42,483 nucleotides of DNA from an uncultured Bacilli bacterium (GTDB lineage: Bacteria; Bacillota_I; Bacilli_A; RF39; UBA660), in contig CALVQE010000006.1 of NCBI GenBank assembly GCA_944355355.1, positions 1-42,483 on the forward strand, written 5' to 3'. The stretch's first letter is position 1, and each line of letters opens with the position of its first letter. Positions 33,147 through 42,258 of the stretch are shown here, piece after piece. The notes under the pieces are model-generated. The model did not search any database. It was not told the origin of the DNA and was given only the letters and a program-made list of their open reading frames with translations. The translations under genes were made by a program, and so were the position numbers.

Positions 33147-34373
33147 TTAACAATTTAATTTATCTTGAACATAATTTTCAATAAACTCTAACTGATTTTC
33201 TTGATATCCTGCTTTTTTTTGATCCAATAAGCATTGTTTAATCTCTTCTAATTCAAAACTATGAACATGTTCCAGTTTATGAAGTCTTTTTATACTAATC
33301 TCTTGTATGGGCTTAGTCAATATATAGTTATCCTTTGAATACCCAAAAAAGACTACTTTAGGAAATTTATGCTTAATTTTCTCAGCAATCAACAATCCTT
33401 CTGGATCAAAATCTCCATTGTAGTAAAGGATTGTATTCCGATCAATTTTTTCTAATAATTTATAAAAAGCAAGATTAGGAATACCTGAAGTAATAATTAC
33501 TGAAGCATCAACATTTAAACTCTTTAATCGATTTAAAATAGATGGATTTTCAAATATAAAAATCTTGTCCTTTTTTCCTTGAATCTTATCCAAACAAGAA
33601 ATATTTTCAATATTTAAATTCATAGTTTGAAAAGGGATAGAAACAGAATAAACCAAATTATGCACAATTACAAAATTACTTAAAGGATCCGTATAAACAT
33701 TGATACTCTCTAAAAGTTTAGCCTTATCCTCATTTGTTTTAGGTATATTCTCTTCTAAAATATAACTTAATAAACGATAGAACAAAGAGCCAGTTGAGGA
33801 CGAAAAATCTAAATAGTGAGGATTACTAATCAGTGAAGCATAAATAGGAAGATACGTTACCTCAGTAGGTATTTTACTTAACAAAATATCAATATCCAAA
33901 AGTTCCTTACGACACTCTTTTTTACTCTTTGTATACTTACGTCGAATCAAAGTCATAGTTTGATTACTACGATTCATATTATCTTCCAAAAAAGTTTTTA
34001 ACTTTTCACATCTCATTTGAGTTATACTTTCCTCTAGAAAAGAATGAAAAGCCTCAACCTTTTTAATCCGTTTTTCACGGTTTGTCTCAAACGTAAAATC
34101 CTCATAGACTTGGCTAAAATAATAACTAAAATCAAAATCGTCAAATCTTCCCCGTAGTACCTTTTTCATAAACTCATTTATTGAAATATCATAGTTACTC
34201 TGGGCAACAAATTTTCGAGCAAAAAAACTAGTAAATGCTCTAGCCTCCTCATCACTAAGATTATCCATATGAATTTTACCAACAACTTTACCATACTTTT
34301 GATACTTATCACGTGCTTTTACAAAGAAACGAGTAAACCCTTCCTTAGTTTTAAAATATTCAACATAATCCAT
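33147..34373 (-). CDS. jetD: Wadjet JetD (TOPRIM nuclease subunit)
   Basis: Nuclease of the Wadjet anti-plasmid complex; it cleaves DNA trapped by the SMC-like motor. 408 residues. The N-terminal half (YFKTKEGFTRFFVKARDKYQ, LSDEEARAFTSFFARKF) resembles DUF3323. The C-terminal half is a DUF2399-like TOPRIM with FIFENPSILNRL (catalytic Glu), VIITSGIPNLA and YNGDFDPEGLLIAEK (DxD). Its ATG shares one base with the jetC stop (TAATG), so translation is coupled. Last gene of jetABCD. Confidence 0.9.
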   Translation of the reverse strand: MDYVEYFKTKEGFTRFFVKARDKYQKYGKVVGKIHMDNLSDEEARAFTSFFARKFVAQSNYDISINEFMKKVLRGRFDDFDFSYYFSQVYEDFTFETNREKRIKKVEAFHSFLEESITQMRCEKLKTFLEDNMNRSNQTMTLIRRKYTKSKKECRKELLDIDILLSKIPTEVTYLPIYASLISNPHYLDFSSSTGSLFYRLLSYILEENIPKTNEDKAKLLESINVYTDPLSNFVIVHNLVYSVSIPFQTMNLNIENISCLDKIQGKKDKIFIFENPSILNRLKSLNVDASVIITSGIPNLAFYKLLEKIDRNTILYYNGDFDPEGLLIAEKIKHKFPKVVFFGYSKDNYILTKPIQEISIKRLHKLEHVHSFELEEIKQCLLDQKKAGYQENQLEFIENYVQDKLNC

Positions 34374-37300
34374 TAGTTTAAAACCTCTTTAACCTTGCCG
34401 TTCCACCTATAACGACGTATAGCTACCGAAGAAGCGTTCCTAGCTTTAATAAGCTCACAAATAGAAATGTCTCGAATCTCTTTATAATCACACCATAAAG
34501 CCTGACTAGTTAAAATATAATCTAATTGGAAGCTTTCCAAAATAGCAAACATTTCTTCAATATTTTTTTCATCTACCCCAGCAAAAGCCTCATCTAAAGC
34601 AATTAATCTTGGTGCACTTAAAGAAGCACTATCAAGTTTTGCATAAACACTAGCAAATAACGGAACATACATCGTCTTTGCTTTCTCTCCTCCACTAAAC
34701 ACAGAGAATACTTTATCTGTAAGTTCTTTTCTCTCGCTCTGATTCTTACGATAAAACAATTTAAACGTAAACCAATTACGATAATCTAAAATCTGAAAAA
34801 TCATATCAAAATAAGAATCTTTATTCTCATCCATAAATTCTTCAGCTCTTTTAATCTTACTTCGAAAATGCTTAACTAAACGCTCAGTATCCCCAGGTCT
34901 TACTGAACCTTCATCAAGCATAAAAATCTCAACCAGTTCCTTAGTATTCATTTCTTCTAAAGTTTCCTGACTCTTAGGTTTCCAATCCAAATAGAAAGAA
35001 AGGGCACTATTTTTTTGCTTTTCAGCCATAATTTGATTAATTAACTTTACCCAATCTTGAGCATCAATAATTTTCTCTTTAATTTTGCCTCCAATCGTTC
35101 TAAGCAAAATATCTTCAAATAAATGACGATCTTGTTCATCTAAATAAATTTTATCCGCTTCATAGCTTTCTCTCAAAGCTTCTTGTAAAGCATACAAACT
35201 CAACTTTTTGCCTTGATAACTTGTCACAATATCTTGTCGTTTAGCATTATGATAAAGTTCTTTTACCAAAGACTCATCTAATCCCTTTTCACTATAAGTC
35301 TCTACCATAGCAGACCGTTCCTCAAACAATTGGACATCTTGAATAGCGTAATCCAAAAGCTCTTGTCTGTATTCATTAAAAGCTCGGTAGTAATTAGCAT
35401 TCGCAGTCATTAAATCCTTCTCTTGATCTTTATAATCCCGAACAACCTCTCGAGCTACCTCAATACTAGCATCACAATCTTTAAGGACATAGCCCAAGCT
35501 TAACTCCTCCGCAAAAATAGAAGCAACAATTTCTTGATAAAATAAAGCATGTTTAATTTGTTCTTCCTCAATCTTTAAAGTATCTTTCTCCTGTAAAATA
35601 CTTTGTTCTAAAACTCCAATTTTTTTAGAATACTCACTCGTTTTATGAGGATACTCCTCAATAATTTTTAATAAAGCATTCAATTTCAAACTTAACTCTT
35701 TATATTCTGGTGTATTCAAAAGTTTAACAATAGATTCCAACTCCATCTCACATCTATGCTTTTGTTCCAAATAATCAGCTACCAAAGCATACGTATCATC
35801 ATAATTATGAGAAATATCTTCTACTCTTTCTTGCTGCGTTAAAATAATTTCCTTCTTTGTCAAAATTTTATCCTCAATTCGTTCTAAAGAATCCATAACA
35901 TCATTTAAATCCTTGATCGTATTATAAGCATTTTGATAAGCATCTAATCGCAAAGGAATATCTCCACGACTCGTTTCTAAATCCAACATAATAGTCTCAA
36001 TTTGCTTTTGAATTTCCCGAATTTTTGTCTCACTTTGACCAAGTTTTTCATGCCAAAACTTCAATTCCAAATCTGCATTTTGAATCTCTTTACTAATTTG
36101 TTCCAAAACAGTATTCGAAGGAAATTTAACTTTTTCTTCCATAAGACCTTGAATAGTCAATTGAATACCTTGAAGCTCTCTTTCTATCTCACCTAATTGT
36201 TCTTGAATTCCTTGAACTACTAACTCCTGCTGTTTAATTTCTTCTTCATGCCTTTTCTTACGTAGAAGAACACCAATAAATTTACTCTTGTATTTATTAG
36301 CTGTTTGCCCCTTTAAAAAATCAAATTGAAAACTATTTTCATTAATCCATAATAAATCTTGATCGCTAATACTAATCGACTCTAAAATTTCTAAAATATA
36401 AGACTGATCAAATATCGCATTGCTAGCCGGTTTTAAATATTTTGTTAAATTCTGTTTCTTCTTTGTACTAGGAACAATATAAGAAAGATTATATTGACTA
36501 ACTTTAGAAAGATCTCCTTTATTTAAAATCTTAGCATTTAAAATACCAGCTGAATATAAAGCTTCCTCAATCTTATTGCAAACCTCCGAAGATAATCCAT
36601 CCTGAAATTCCACAGCCTGATAAAAAGCCAAATAAGGAATATGCTCTTGATTTAAGTACTCTACGGCCTCTTCTTGTAAATCCATTTCAGTCAAAGAAAT
36701 CTCTTCCTGATTTTTTAAAGCATTAAGTTTTTCTTGTTCTAACTCTAGTTCTTTTAAAACCTTCTCTTGCTTGGAACCCGTTGTTGCCAAATGCATTGTT
36801 GCTTTATTATAAGCGTTTTGATATAACTGATCATACTTCAACAATGCTCGTTGATAATTTTCCGAAGAATACTCTTCTAAATATCCGACCATTTCCCGAT
36901 AATCTTCTTCTAAAACCATTAAATATTGATTATCTTTTGCCAAATTCCGTAAAGTCTGGAAAAAAAGTTCCATTTCATTTTCTAAATCAACTTGCTTATT
37001 TTCTTTTTCCTTCTCGATAAGATCATATTGAGCTTTCAATTGTTCAAAAGCATCAGCTTCTTTATTTTGTTCTTCCAATAACTTTTGTCTTTTTTCTAAT
37101 AAAGCTAGAATATTTTGAATTTCTGTTTCTTTTTCTTTTACCAACTTATTCAAATACTCAAAGTTCTTTTCATTTAACGAAAAAGCAGTTAAAAATTGTT
37201 CAAAAGAAAGTTCACTTCCTAAATCAAGCCCTTGCGTAGTATATTGCTCTCGTTCTTTTTCCAAGTCAGACACTTCCTTCTCACTTGTTTGCACATCGGC

Positions 37301-38404
37301 TTTAATTTGAGCCAACTTTTGTTTCATAACATCAAGATTATTTTCTTCATGTTCAATTTTATCGGCCAATTCCTGAACTTGAGTATCTAAAACCAATTTT
37401 CTTTGACTTTTTTCTTCTAAATCTTGATTTCCTAACTGTTCCTTTTCCATCTTAGCTTTTATATATTCATCTTCTAGATTCTTTTGTTGAACTCTTAGCT
37501 GAGCTAAATCTTGTTCGCTAGCCTGTATGGTTTGCTCTCGCTTGTTTTTTCTATCTTCTAATTCTTCTAACACATTAACTTTCTGTAAATACTGGTTAGC
37601 TTTTTGAACTAAAATAGCTTCATTATAATTTTGAAAAACTTTCACAAAATTACCAATAGTCTTAATTTTAGTCTGCAAATCTTCCATTTTTTCACGAGTT
37701 TGATTTAAACTTTCAATCGTTTCAGAAAGAGGACGTAAATCTTCTTCAGCAAGTGGTGGCAATACCTCATTTAAAACACTCATAAGTTTTGTTGGCTTAA
37801 ACTCTTTAGATAACTTAGGACTTCTTAACTGAATTAAAACTTGAATAAACTCATCATACGAATCCAAACTTGGAAACTGAAACAATAGATCATTTACCAT
37901 TTTTTTATAATCTTTAGCCGTTTCTACAAAACCATTTTGTGTTCCCAAAGCAGCCTTTAACTCTAATTTAGTAAGTGGCGTTTTATGAATACCATCTTGA
38001 CACTTATATAAATAAAAATCATGATTAACCCTCTGACCGTCTTTTAAAGCAAAACCAAAAAAATCAGTATTCTTACCAACACGAGCTCGAAGTCCCATAC
38101 CAATTGTTACATACTTATCCTTTTGTTCATCATAAAACTCCATATAAAGATAACCTGTACTATCTTCTTTTTCATTGTTTTCACCTAACAAATAATACTC
38201 AATATGTTTATCACTTGACCCAAAAGTATCCAATCGTTTAGGTGATTTATTTCCATCTAAAATAAGTGGAATAAAAGACTGCATGGTCACCGATTTTCCC
38301 GAACCGTTTTCTCCTCGCAGTAACAACTTACCATCAAAAAATTGAAATTCTTCATCATCATAAAGCCAAAAATTTAATAAGCCAATCTTCGTTGGTTTAA
38401 ACAT
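34373..38404 (-). CDS. jetC: Wadjet JetC (SMC/MukB-like ATPase)
   Basis: SMC-like motor that extrudes plasmid DNA loops. 1343 residues. N-terminal head: FKPTKIGLLNFWLYDDEEF then Walker A GENGSGKS (31-38) and DTFGSSDKHIEYYLLGE. Long coiled coils (about 230-500 and 700-1000) flank a central hinge-like part. C-terminal head: signature VFSGGEKAKTMYVPLFASVY (about 1230) and Walker B LIALDEAFAGVDE, then ILTSQALW. This pattern matches TIGR02680-like JetC of type III Wadjet. ATG at 38404 has GGAGGGG 6 nt upstream and overlaps jetB by 8 nt. Confidence 0.93.
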   Translation of the reverse strand: MFKPTKIGLLNFWLYDDEEFQFFDGKLLLRGENGSGKSVTMQSFIPLILDGNKSPKRLDTFGSSDKHIEYYLLGENNEKEDSTGYLYMEFYDEQKDKYVTIGMGLRARVGKNTDFFGFALKDGQRVNHDFYLYKCQDGIHKTPLTKLELKAALGTQNGFVETAKDYKKMVNDLLFQFPSLDSYDEFIQVLIQLRSPKLSKEFKPTKLMSVLNEVLPPLAEEDLRPLSETIESLNQTREKMEDLQTKIKTIGNFVKVFQNYNEAILVQKANQYLQKVNVLEELEDRKNKREQTIQASEQDLAQLRVQQKNLEDEYIKAKMEKEQLGNQDLEEKSQRKLVLDTQVQELADKIEHEENNLDVMKQKLAQIKADVQTSEKEVSDLEKEREQYTTQGLDLGSELSFEQFLTAFSLNEKNFEYLNKLVKEKETEIQNILALLEKRQKLLEEQNKEADAFEQLKAQYDLIEKEKENKQVDLENEMELFFQTLRNLAKDNQYLMVLEEDYREMVGYLEEYSSENYQRALLKYDQLYQNAYNKATMHLATTGSKQEKVLKELELEQEKLNALKNQEEISLTEMDLQEEAVEYLNQEHIPYLAFYQAVEFQDGLSSEVCNKIEEALYSAGILNAKILNKGDLSKVSQYNLSYIVPSTKKKQNLTKYLKPASNAIFDQSYILEILESISISDQDLLWINENSFQFDFLKGQTANKYKSKFIGVLLRKKRHEEEIKQQELVVQGIQEQLGEIERELQGIQLTIQGLMEEKVKFPSNTVLEQISKEIQNADLELKFWHEKLGQSETKIREIQKQIETIMLDLETSRGDIPLRLDAYQNAYNTIKDLNDVMDSLERIEDKILTKKEIILTQQERVEDISHNYDDTYALVADYLEQKHRCEMELESIVKLLNTPEYKELSLKLNALLKIIEEYPHKTSEYSKKIGVLEQSILQEKDTLKIEEEQIKHALFYQEIVASIFAEELSLGYVLKDCDASIEVAREVVRDYKDQEKDLMTANANYYRAFNEYRQELLDYAIQDVQLFEERSAMVETYSEKGLDESLVKELYHNAKRQDIVTSYQGKKLSLYALQEALRESYEADKIYLDEQDRHLFEDILLRTIGGKIKEKIIDAQDWVKLINQIMAEKQKNSALSFYLDWKPKSQETLEEMNTKELVEIFMLDEGSVRPGDTERLVKHFRSKIKRAEEFMDENKDSYFDMIFQILDYRNWFTFKLFYRKNQSERKELTDKVFSVFSGGEKAKTMYVPLFASVYAKLDSASLSAPRLIALDEAFAGVDEKNIEEMFAILESFQLDYILTSQALWCDYKEIRDISICELIKARNASSVAIRRYRWNGKVKEVLN

Positions 38405-39572
38405 GTTCATCCCCTCCAAACAAATCTAACTGTGCGTCTCTTTCTTTAATAAGCTTAGCATTAAAACGCGCAATACTAGGCATCACTTCATACCCATCCT
38501 CACATTCTCTTAAAAAGCCATACTCTTTCATATAAGAAACAACCTCGTCTTGAAACTTATATAAAGCAAGCCCTAAAAAAGCCTTACTAAGATAATCACT
38601 ATAATTCATTTTAATATCCTTTAAAATCATTTCTAAACTTTCTTTTGAAATTTTCCCCACTTCAAAATCATCCAAAATAATTTCATCATTGATAATCATC
38701 TGATAAAGTCTTTGATTAACCATCAACACAATATCTGAAATCTTTTTATTATTAGGAAAATTTTCTTTTTGAATACTATTTTCATATTCATATAAAAATG
38801 CCATATTACGAGTAACTTCTAACTCATACCCTAATCCTTCTAGTTCTTCTTTCATATGTCCCCGAAGTCTTTTTACATAATCATAATCAGAAACTTGTGC
38901 TTCCTTCGTAAATAAAACCGGCGTAAACAATAAATTACGATACACCCTGTATCTACGAACGTCACCTTTCTCCTCATCCTGATATACCCACTCATCTTTC
39001 AAAAAATCATCTACATTTGTATATCCAAAAATTTCATTAGCAAACAATCGCATCACATAATTGGCAAGTCCCGTTGCTTCATATAAAACTTGCGCATTTT
39101 GACTATCTTTAAAACTAACTTTTTCCTCATCTTTTACTTTAATAACAGAAATGTCTTTCAAAAAATTCATCACCCGAGTAAAACTTTGCCGATCACGCCT
39201 TAAATTCCAATCAGGAACATGATCAAGTTCCATCGTAACAGCCGTATTTTTAACATATTCTATTAAACTAGATAACACAAAAATATCTCCACGCGTTTTA
39301 TCTTCTAAATACAATAAAACAATACATAATAAAACATAATCTAACACATCTTCAAAACTAGCAATACCAGAACCCTGTGTTTTTATAGCAGGAAACTTTT
39401 CTAATTTAATAAAGCGATCATGAACAATCAAACGACTTCCTAAATTCTTAGTCAAAAAATCTCTAATATATCCTTGCTTACGTTTAATCTCATAATAAAG
39501 GGTTGGATCATCTTCTTTAACAATCCAAAAATGATTCAAAAGCGCTCTTAATTCATTTGTAATATCCACCAT
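38397..39572 (-). CDS. jetB: Wadjet JetB (DUF2398-like)
   Basis: Kleisin-partner (KITE-like) subunit of Wadjet. 391 residues. The N-terminus ELRALLNHFWIVKEDDPTLY and the middle RDRQSFTRVMNFLKDISVIK followed by an acidic segment resemble DUF2398, the JetB of type III systems. ATG at 39572 is chosen because GGGGGA precedes it and it begins one base after the jetA stop; the longer frame to 39668 lies inside jetA. It overlaps jetC. Confidence 0.88.
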   Translation of the reverse strand: MVDITNELRALLNHFWIVKEDDPTLYYEIKRKQGYIRDFLTKNLGSRLIVHDRFIKLEKFPAIKTQGSGIASFEDVLDYVLLCIVLLYLEDKTRGDIFVLSSLIEYVKNTAVTMELDHVPDWNLRRDRQSFTRVMNFLKDISVIKVKDEEKVSFKDSQNAQVLYEATGLANYVMRLFANEIFGYTNVDDFLKDEWVYQDEEKGDVRRYRVYRNLLFTPVLFTKEAQVSDYDYVKRLRGHMKEELEGLGYELEVTRNMAFLYEYENSIQKENFPNNKKISDIVLMVNQRLYQMIINDEIILDDFEVGKISKESLEMILKDIKMNYSDYLSKAFLGLALYKFQDEVVSYMKEYGFLRECEDGYEVMPSIARFNAKLIKERDAQLDLFGGDEHV

Positions 39573-39573
39573 A

Positions 39574-41040
39574 CTATTCCCCCTCAAAAACAAGTTGCAA
39601 ATTATGAAGCATAAAAATTCCATCTTCACTAATAATTTGACAAATGTCATTACTACTTCCAAAAACAATTCTATAATTTAATCCAAATAATGGCTCTTTA
39701 GCATATCCTTTATCACCAGCTCGACTAATAAGATTAAGCAGATACTGACGTTCTTCTTTCTTTAAAAAAACATTGCCTTGTAAAGAAACCGTTTTAGCTT
39801 CCACAAATTTTTGTAATATTTCCTTCTTTCGCTGTTCTTCCTTCTCAAATTCTAATAATGCCTCTTTCTTTTCTAAAGACTTATCTACAATTACACTATG
39901 TCTTCTTTCTTGTTTTATTTTAGTATCATTTGGCAAAACAGAAATCATAGTCGGTAAAACCTCATAAGAATTCACTAAAGAATCCGTATTTAAACTACTA
40001 GAGCCTTTGTAATGCCGAACGGCTTGAACCCCAAATACAGCATTAGATAATTCATGAGCTTGATTAACATTAACCATTTGATCAAATAATCTACAAATAT
40101 GTTTATATTCTTCTTTTCTTTGAACCATATTCCCATGAAGTTCAATTAACGAAGAAGCACACTTTGTAATCTGACTAATAATGGAACTAGTAACATCTAA
40201 AAGACGATCGCCTTCACATTTACCTTTATCATTTAAAAACCACTTATATATACTTCGCCATTTTCCAAGATTTACTTGATTAAATTTAGCATAGTTAAAC
40301 TCAGGATAAATTTTAGGTGTATCTCTTTGATATTGTTCTAATTTTAAAACAAGAACATCTACAAAATCATCAGGTAAACTTTTTAAGAAATGTTTAATTG
40401 AAGCAGCTTGATTCAAATAACCAGAAATAAAATCCCTTAAATATTGAACCATTTTGTTTTTATACTCTAAAAAAATAGTACTTTGTAATAATTCCTCTGT
40501 TTTAGACTCTTGAAACTTCTTTAAAAAATCTTGATAATTCAAATTAATATTTTGAAACTCATTAGAAATTCTTTCCCATAGATCCGTAAGCTCTTCAGGT
40601 GATATAGCTTGAATATCTTTTAGTTCAAAAAGATATCCTTTTAAAACCTCAAATCGCTTAGGCGATAACGAAGCAACCTTAACTTCAAGATCTTCAAGTT
40701 CAATCGTCATCCTCTCAATCACAATCGCATAATCAGTTAACTGATATCTTAACCGTTTTAAATTAAATTCTTCAATGGAATTAGCATTTCTAGAATCCTG
40801 AACAGTTGTCAAACTCATATTGTCCACCAAAAAATCCAAATCCCGTTCTAATTCTTCGATTGTATAATTAGGAATTTTATCTTTTAACTCATCATACACA
40901 TCTTCTTTATACAACCAGTTTTCAGCTTGCTCATACTTATGATAGAAAAACCGCATGATCGGACGATAACGATAAGAATTTTCTTGGGCTAAATATTTAG
41001 CTTCTGTAATGACTTTTTGCAAAACTTCAATATTATCCAT
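39574..41040 (-). CDS. jetA: Wadjet JetA (DUF2397-like)
   Basis: Kleisin-like subunit of the Wadjet complex. 488 residues. The N-terminus AKYLAQENSYRYRPIMRFFY and EELERDLDFLVDNMSLTTVQ followed by IEEFNLKRLRYQLTDYAIVIERM is typical of DUF2397. The C-terminus (VFLKKEERQYLLNLISRAGD) is also as in that family. AGAGG lies 6 nt before ATG at 41040. A weak promoter (TAGAAT, about 41066) and a terminator of the upstream gene precede it, so it heads the jetABCD operon. Confidence 0.88.
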   Translation of the reverse strand: MDNIEVLQKVITEAKYLAQENSYRYRPIMRFFYHKYEQAENWLYKEDVYDELKDKIPNYTIEELERDLDFLVDNMSLTTVQDSRNANSIEEFNLKRLRYQLTDYAIVIERMTIELEDLEVKVASLSPKRFEVLKGYLFELKDIQAISPEELTDLWERISNEFQNINLNYQDFLKKFQESKTEELLQSTIFLEYKNKMVQYLRDFISGYLNQAASIKHFLKSLPDDFVDVLVLKLEQYQRDTPKIYPEFNYAKFNQVNLGKWRSIYKWFLNDKGKCEGDRLLDVTSSIISQITKCASSLIELHGNMVQRKEEYKHICRLFDQMVNVNQAHELSNAVFGVQAVRHYKGSSSLNTDSLVNSYEVLPTMISVLPNDTKIKQERRHSVIVDKSLEKKEALLEFEKEEQRKKEILQKFVEAKTVSLQGNVFLKKEERQYLLNLISRAGDKGYAKEPLFGLNYRIVFGSSNDICQIISEDGIFMLHNLQLVFEGE

Positions 41041-41089
41041 AGGTACCTCTTTTTGCCATATTCTACCATATTATTCACAATAAGCAAAG

Positions 41090-41115
41090 AAAAAAATTGT
41101 TGTTCAAAAACAATT
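41090..41115 (-). terminator. Terminator between the 140-residue gene and jetA
   Basis: On the minus strand AATTGTT (41115-41109) pairs with AACAATT (41101-41095), followed by six T residues. Confidence 0.75.
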
Positions 41116-41126
41116 CTTAATTCAAA

Positions 41127-41549
41127 CTAAAACTCAGTTTTTAAATTTAACATTATAAAGTTGTAATAAAAATCACTAGGCTTTCCTTCGGAATCATCAT
41201 TACTTCTTATAATTTTATAAATTTTAATAATAGGTGATAATTGATTACCATTCACCGCTTCTACAACCGGAAGATCATCTTCATTAATTACCCATTTGTA
41301 ATTTCCTTCATTTATAATCATCTCCCCTAATAGAACACCAAGCTTAATAGCAATCTCCCAAGCAACTTCATCCGACATCATTCCTTTTTGATATAGTCCT
41401 TTTAATATTTCTATCAGTTCATCCAAGTTTTTAATTGAATCTATATCAGTAGATAGTGCAATCTTTTTCACGGGACAATTTGCACCAAAATCTATCGCTT
41501 CTTGTATAAAGTCATCTTTAACAATTAAAAAATCTTGTAATTTCATCAT
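41127..41549 (-). CDS. Unknown protein beside the repeat array
   Basis: 141 residues. ATG at 41549 follows AAAGGA about 9-10 nt upstream. The open frame continues to 41690, but that part is two repeat units and a spacer of the array read in frame, so it is not taken as coding. Visible features: NLDELIEILKGLYQKGMMSD, then WEIAIKLGVLLGEMI and WVINEDDLPVVEAV, a small alpha/beta layout with no catalytic motif I recognise. It ends in a terminator before jetA, and its promoter would lie in or beside the array leader. Confidence 0.6.
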   Translation of the reverse strand: MMKLQDFLIVKDDFIQEAIDFGANCPVKKIALSTDIDSIKNLDELIEILKGLYQKGMMSDEVAWEIAIKLGVLLGEMIINEGNYKWVINEDDLPVVEAVNGNQLSPIIKIYKIIRSNDDSEGKPSDFYYNFIMLNLKTEF

Positions 41550-41607
41550 AAGTTCAATTCCTTTCAAAAAAATTTTTTTTAATCCTGCTTTTAAATCTTC
41601 TTTACAA

Positions 41608-42206
41608 GTTTTAATTTTAACATAATGTAATTTAAAACCAGTAGATGCAACAAGTGAAATATTATGACTTATTCGTTTTAATCTAAACATAGTGTAATTT
41701 AAATGAAAATTTATTTTCTCCAGACTTTTTTAAATTTGCTTGTTTCAATCTTAACATCATGTAATTTAAAGATTAGTGAGCCAACAATTACTTTTTCAGA
41801 AGAGATAGTTTTAATCTTAACATGGTGTAATTTAAATGTTACTAAATCAGTTTTTGTAAATTCAAGCACACCGTTTCAATCTAAACATAATGTAATTTAA
41901 AGAGTGATTCTATGGTAATAGAGCCATCCTCGATTTTATGTTTCAATCTTAATATAGTGTAATTTAAATTCTCGTTCTAGTGATTCTTCATACTTTATTT
42001 TCTTTGTTTTAATCTAAACACAGTGTAATTTGAATTTTATTAAAAGACAAGTACAATTATTTTTGTGATCGTTTCAATCTTAGCATATTGCACAGCCCAG
42101 ATATAAAATAATTTTAATCTAAACATACTGTAATTTAAAGACATCAAGAAAGAATATTAAAAAACTGGATACGAAGGTTTTAATCTTAACATAATGTAAT
42201 AAAAAT
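41608..42206 (+). CRISPR. Orphan, diverged CRISPR-type array, ten repeats
   Basis: Ten 30-nt repeats start at 41608, 41675, 41742, 41808, 41873, 41940, 42006, 42071, 42111 and 42177. Each begins GTTTYAATCTWAAC and the well-kept ones end TGTAATTTAAA plus T or G. The period is 65-67, leaving unrelated spacers of about 35-37 nt. The length pattern suits type I-B or III. Repeats differ from one another at positions 5 and 11 in particular. Unit 8 has lost its 3' part and its spacer is shortened (period 40); units 9 and 10 are also degraded. No cas genes are in the window. Confidence 0.82.
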
Positions 42207-42226
42207 ATTCTTAAGAAATAAAACAC

Positions 42227-42258
42227 AAAAAATAGTGGACTCTGACAGTTCACTATTT
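42227..42258 (-). terminator. Terminator of the binding-protein gene
   Basis: On the minus strand AAATAGTG (42258-42251) pairs with CACTATTT (42237-42230), with a further ACT/AGT pair inside, followed by T residues. It includes the stop codon. Confidence 0.88.

Noticed and set aside
38405-38419. jetC start at the TTG at 38419
   Set aside because: The ATG at 38404 has GGAGGGG at the right distance, while the TTG would overlap that site.
33147-41040. Type I Wadjet (DUF3375/DUF4194/DUF3322) or MukBEF/MksBEF
   Set aside because: JetA and JetB sequence landmarks fit DUF2397 and DUF2398, and JetD fits DUF3323/DUF2399, which are type III components.
41550-41690. N-terminal extension of the 140-residue protein
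   Set aside because: It encodes repeat-spacer sequence of the array; a better ribosome site lies before 41549. Kept as a finding because fusion cannot be excluded.
41608-42206. Plain tandem repeat or iteron origin rather than CRISPR
   Set aside because: Only 30 of each roughly 66 bases are shared and the intervening sequences are unrelated, which fits repeat-spacer structure; no replication protein lies nearby.
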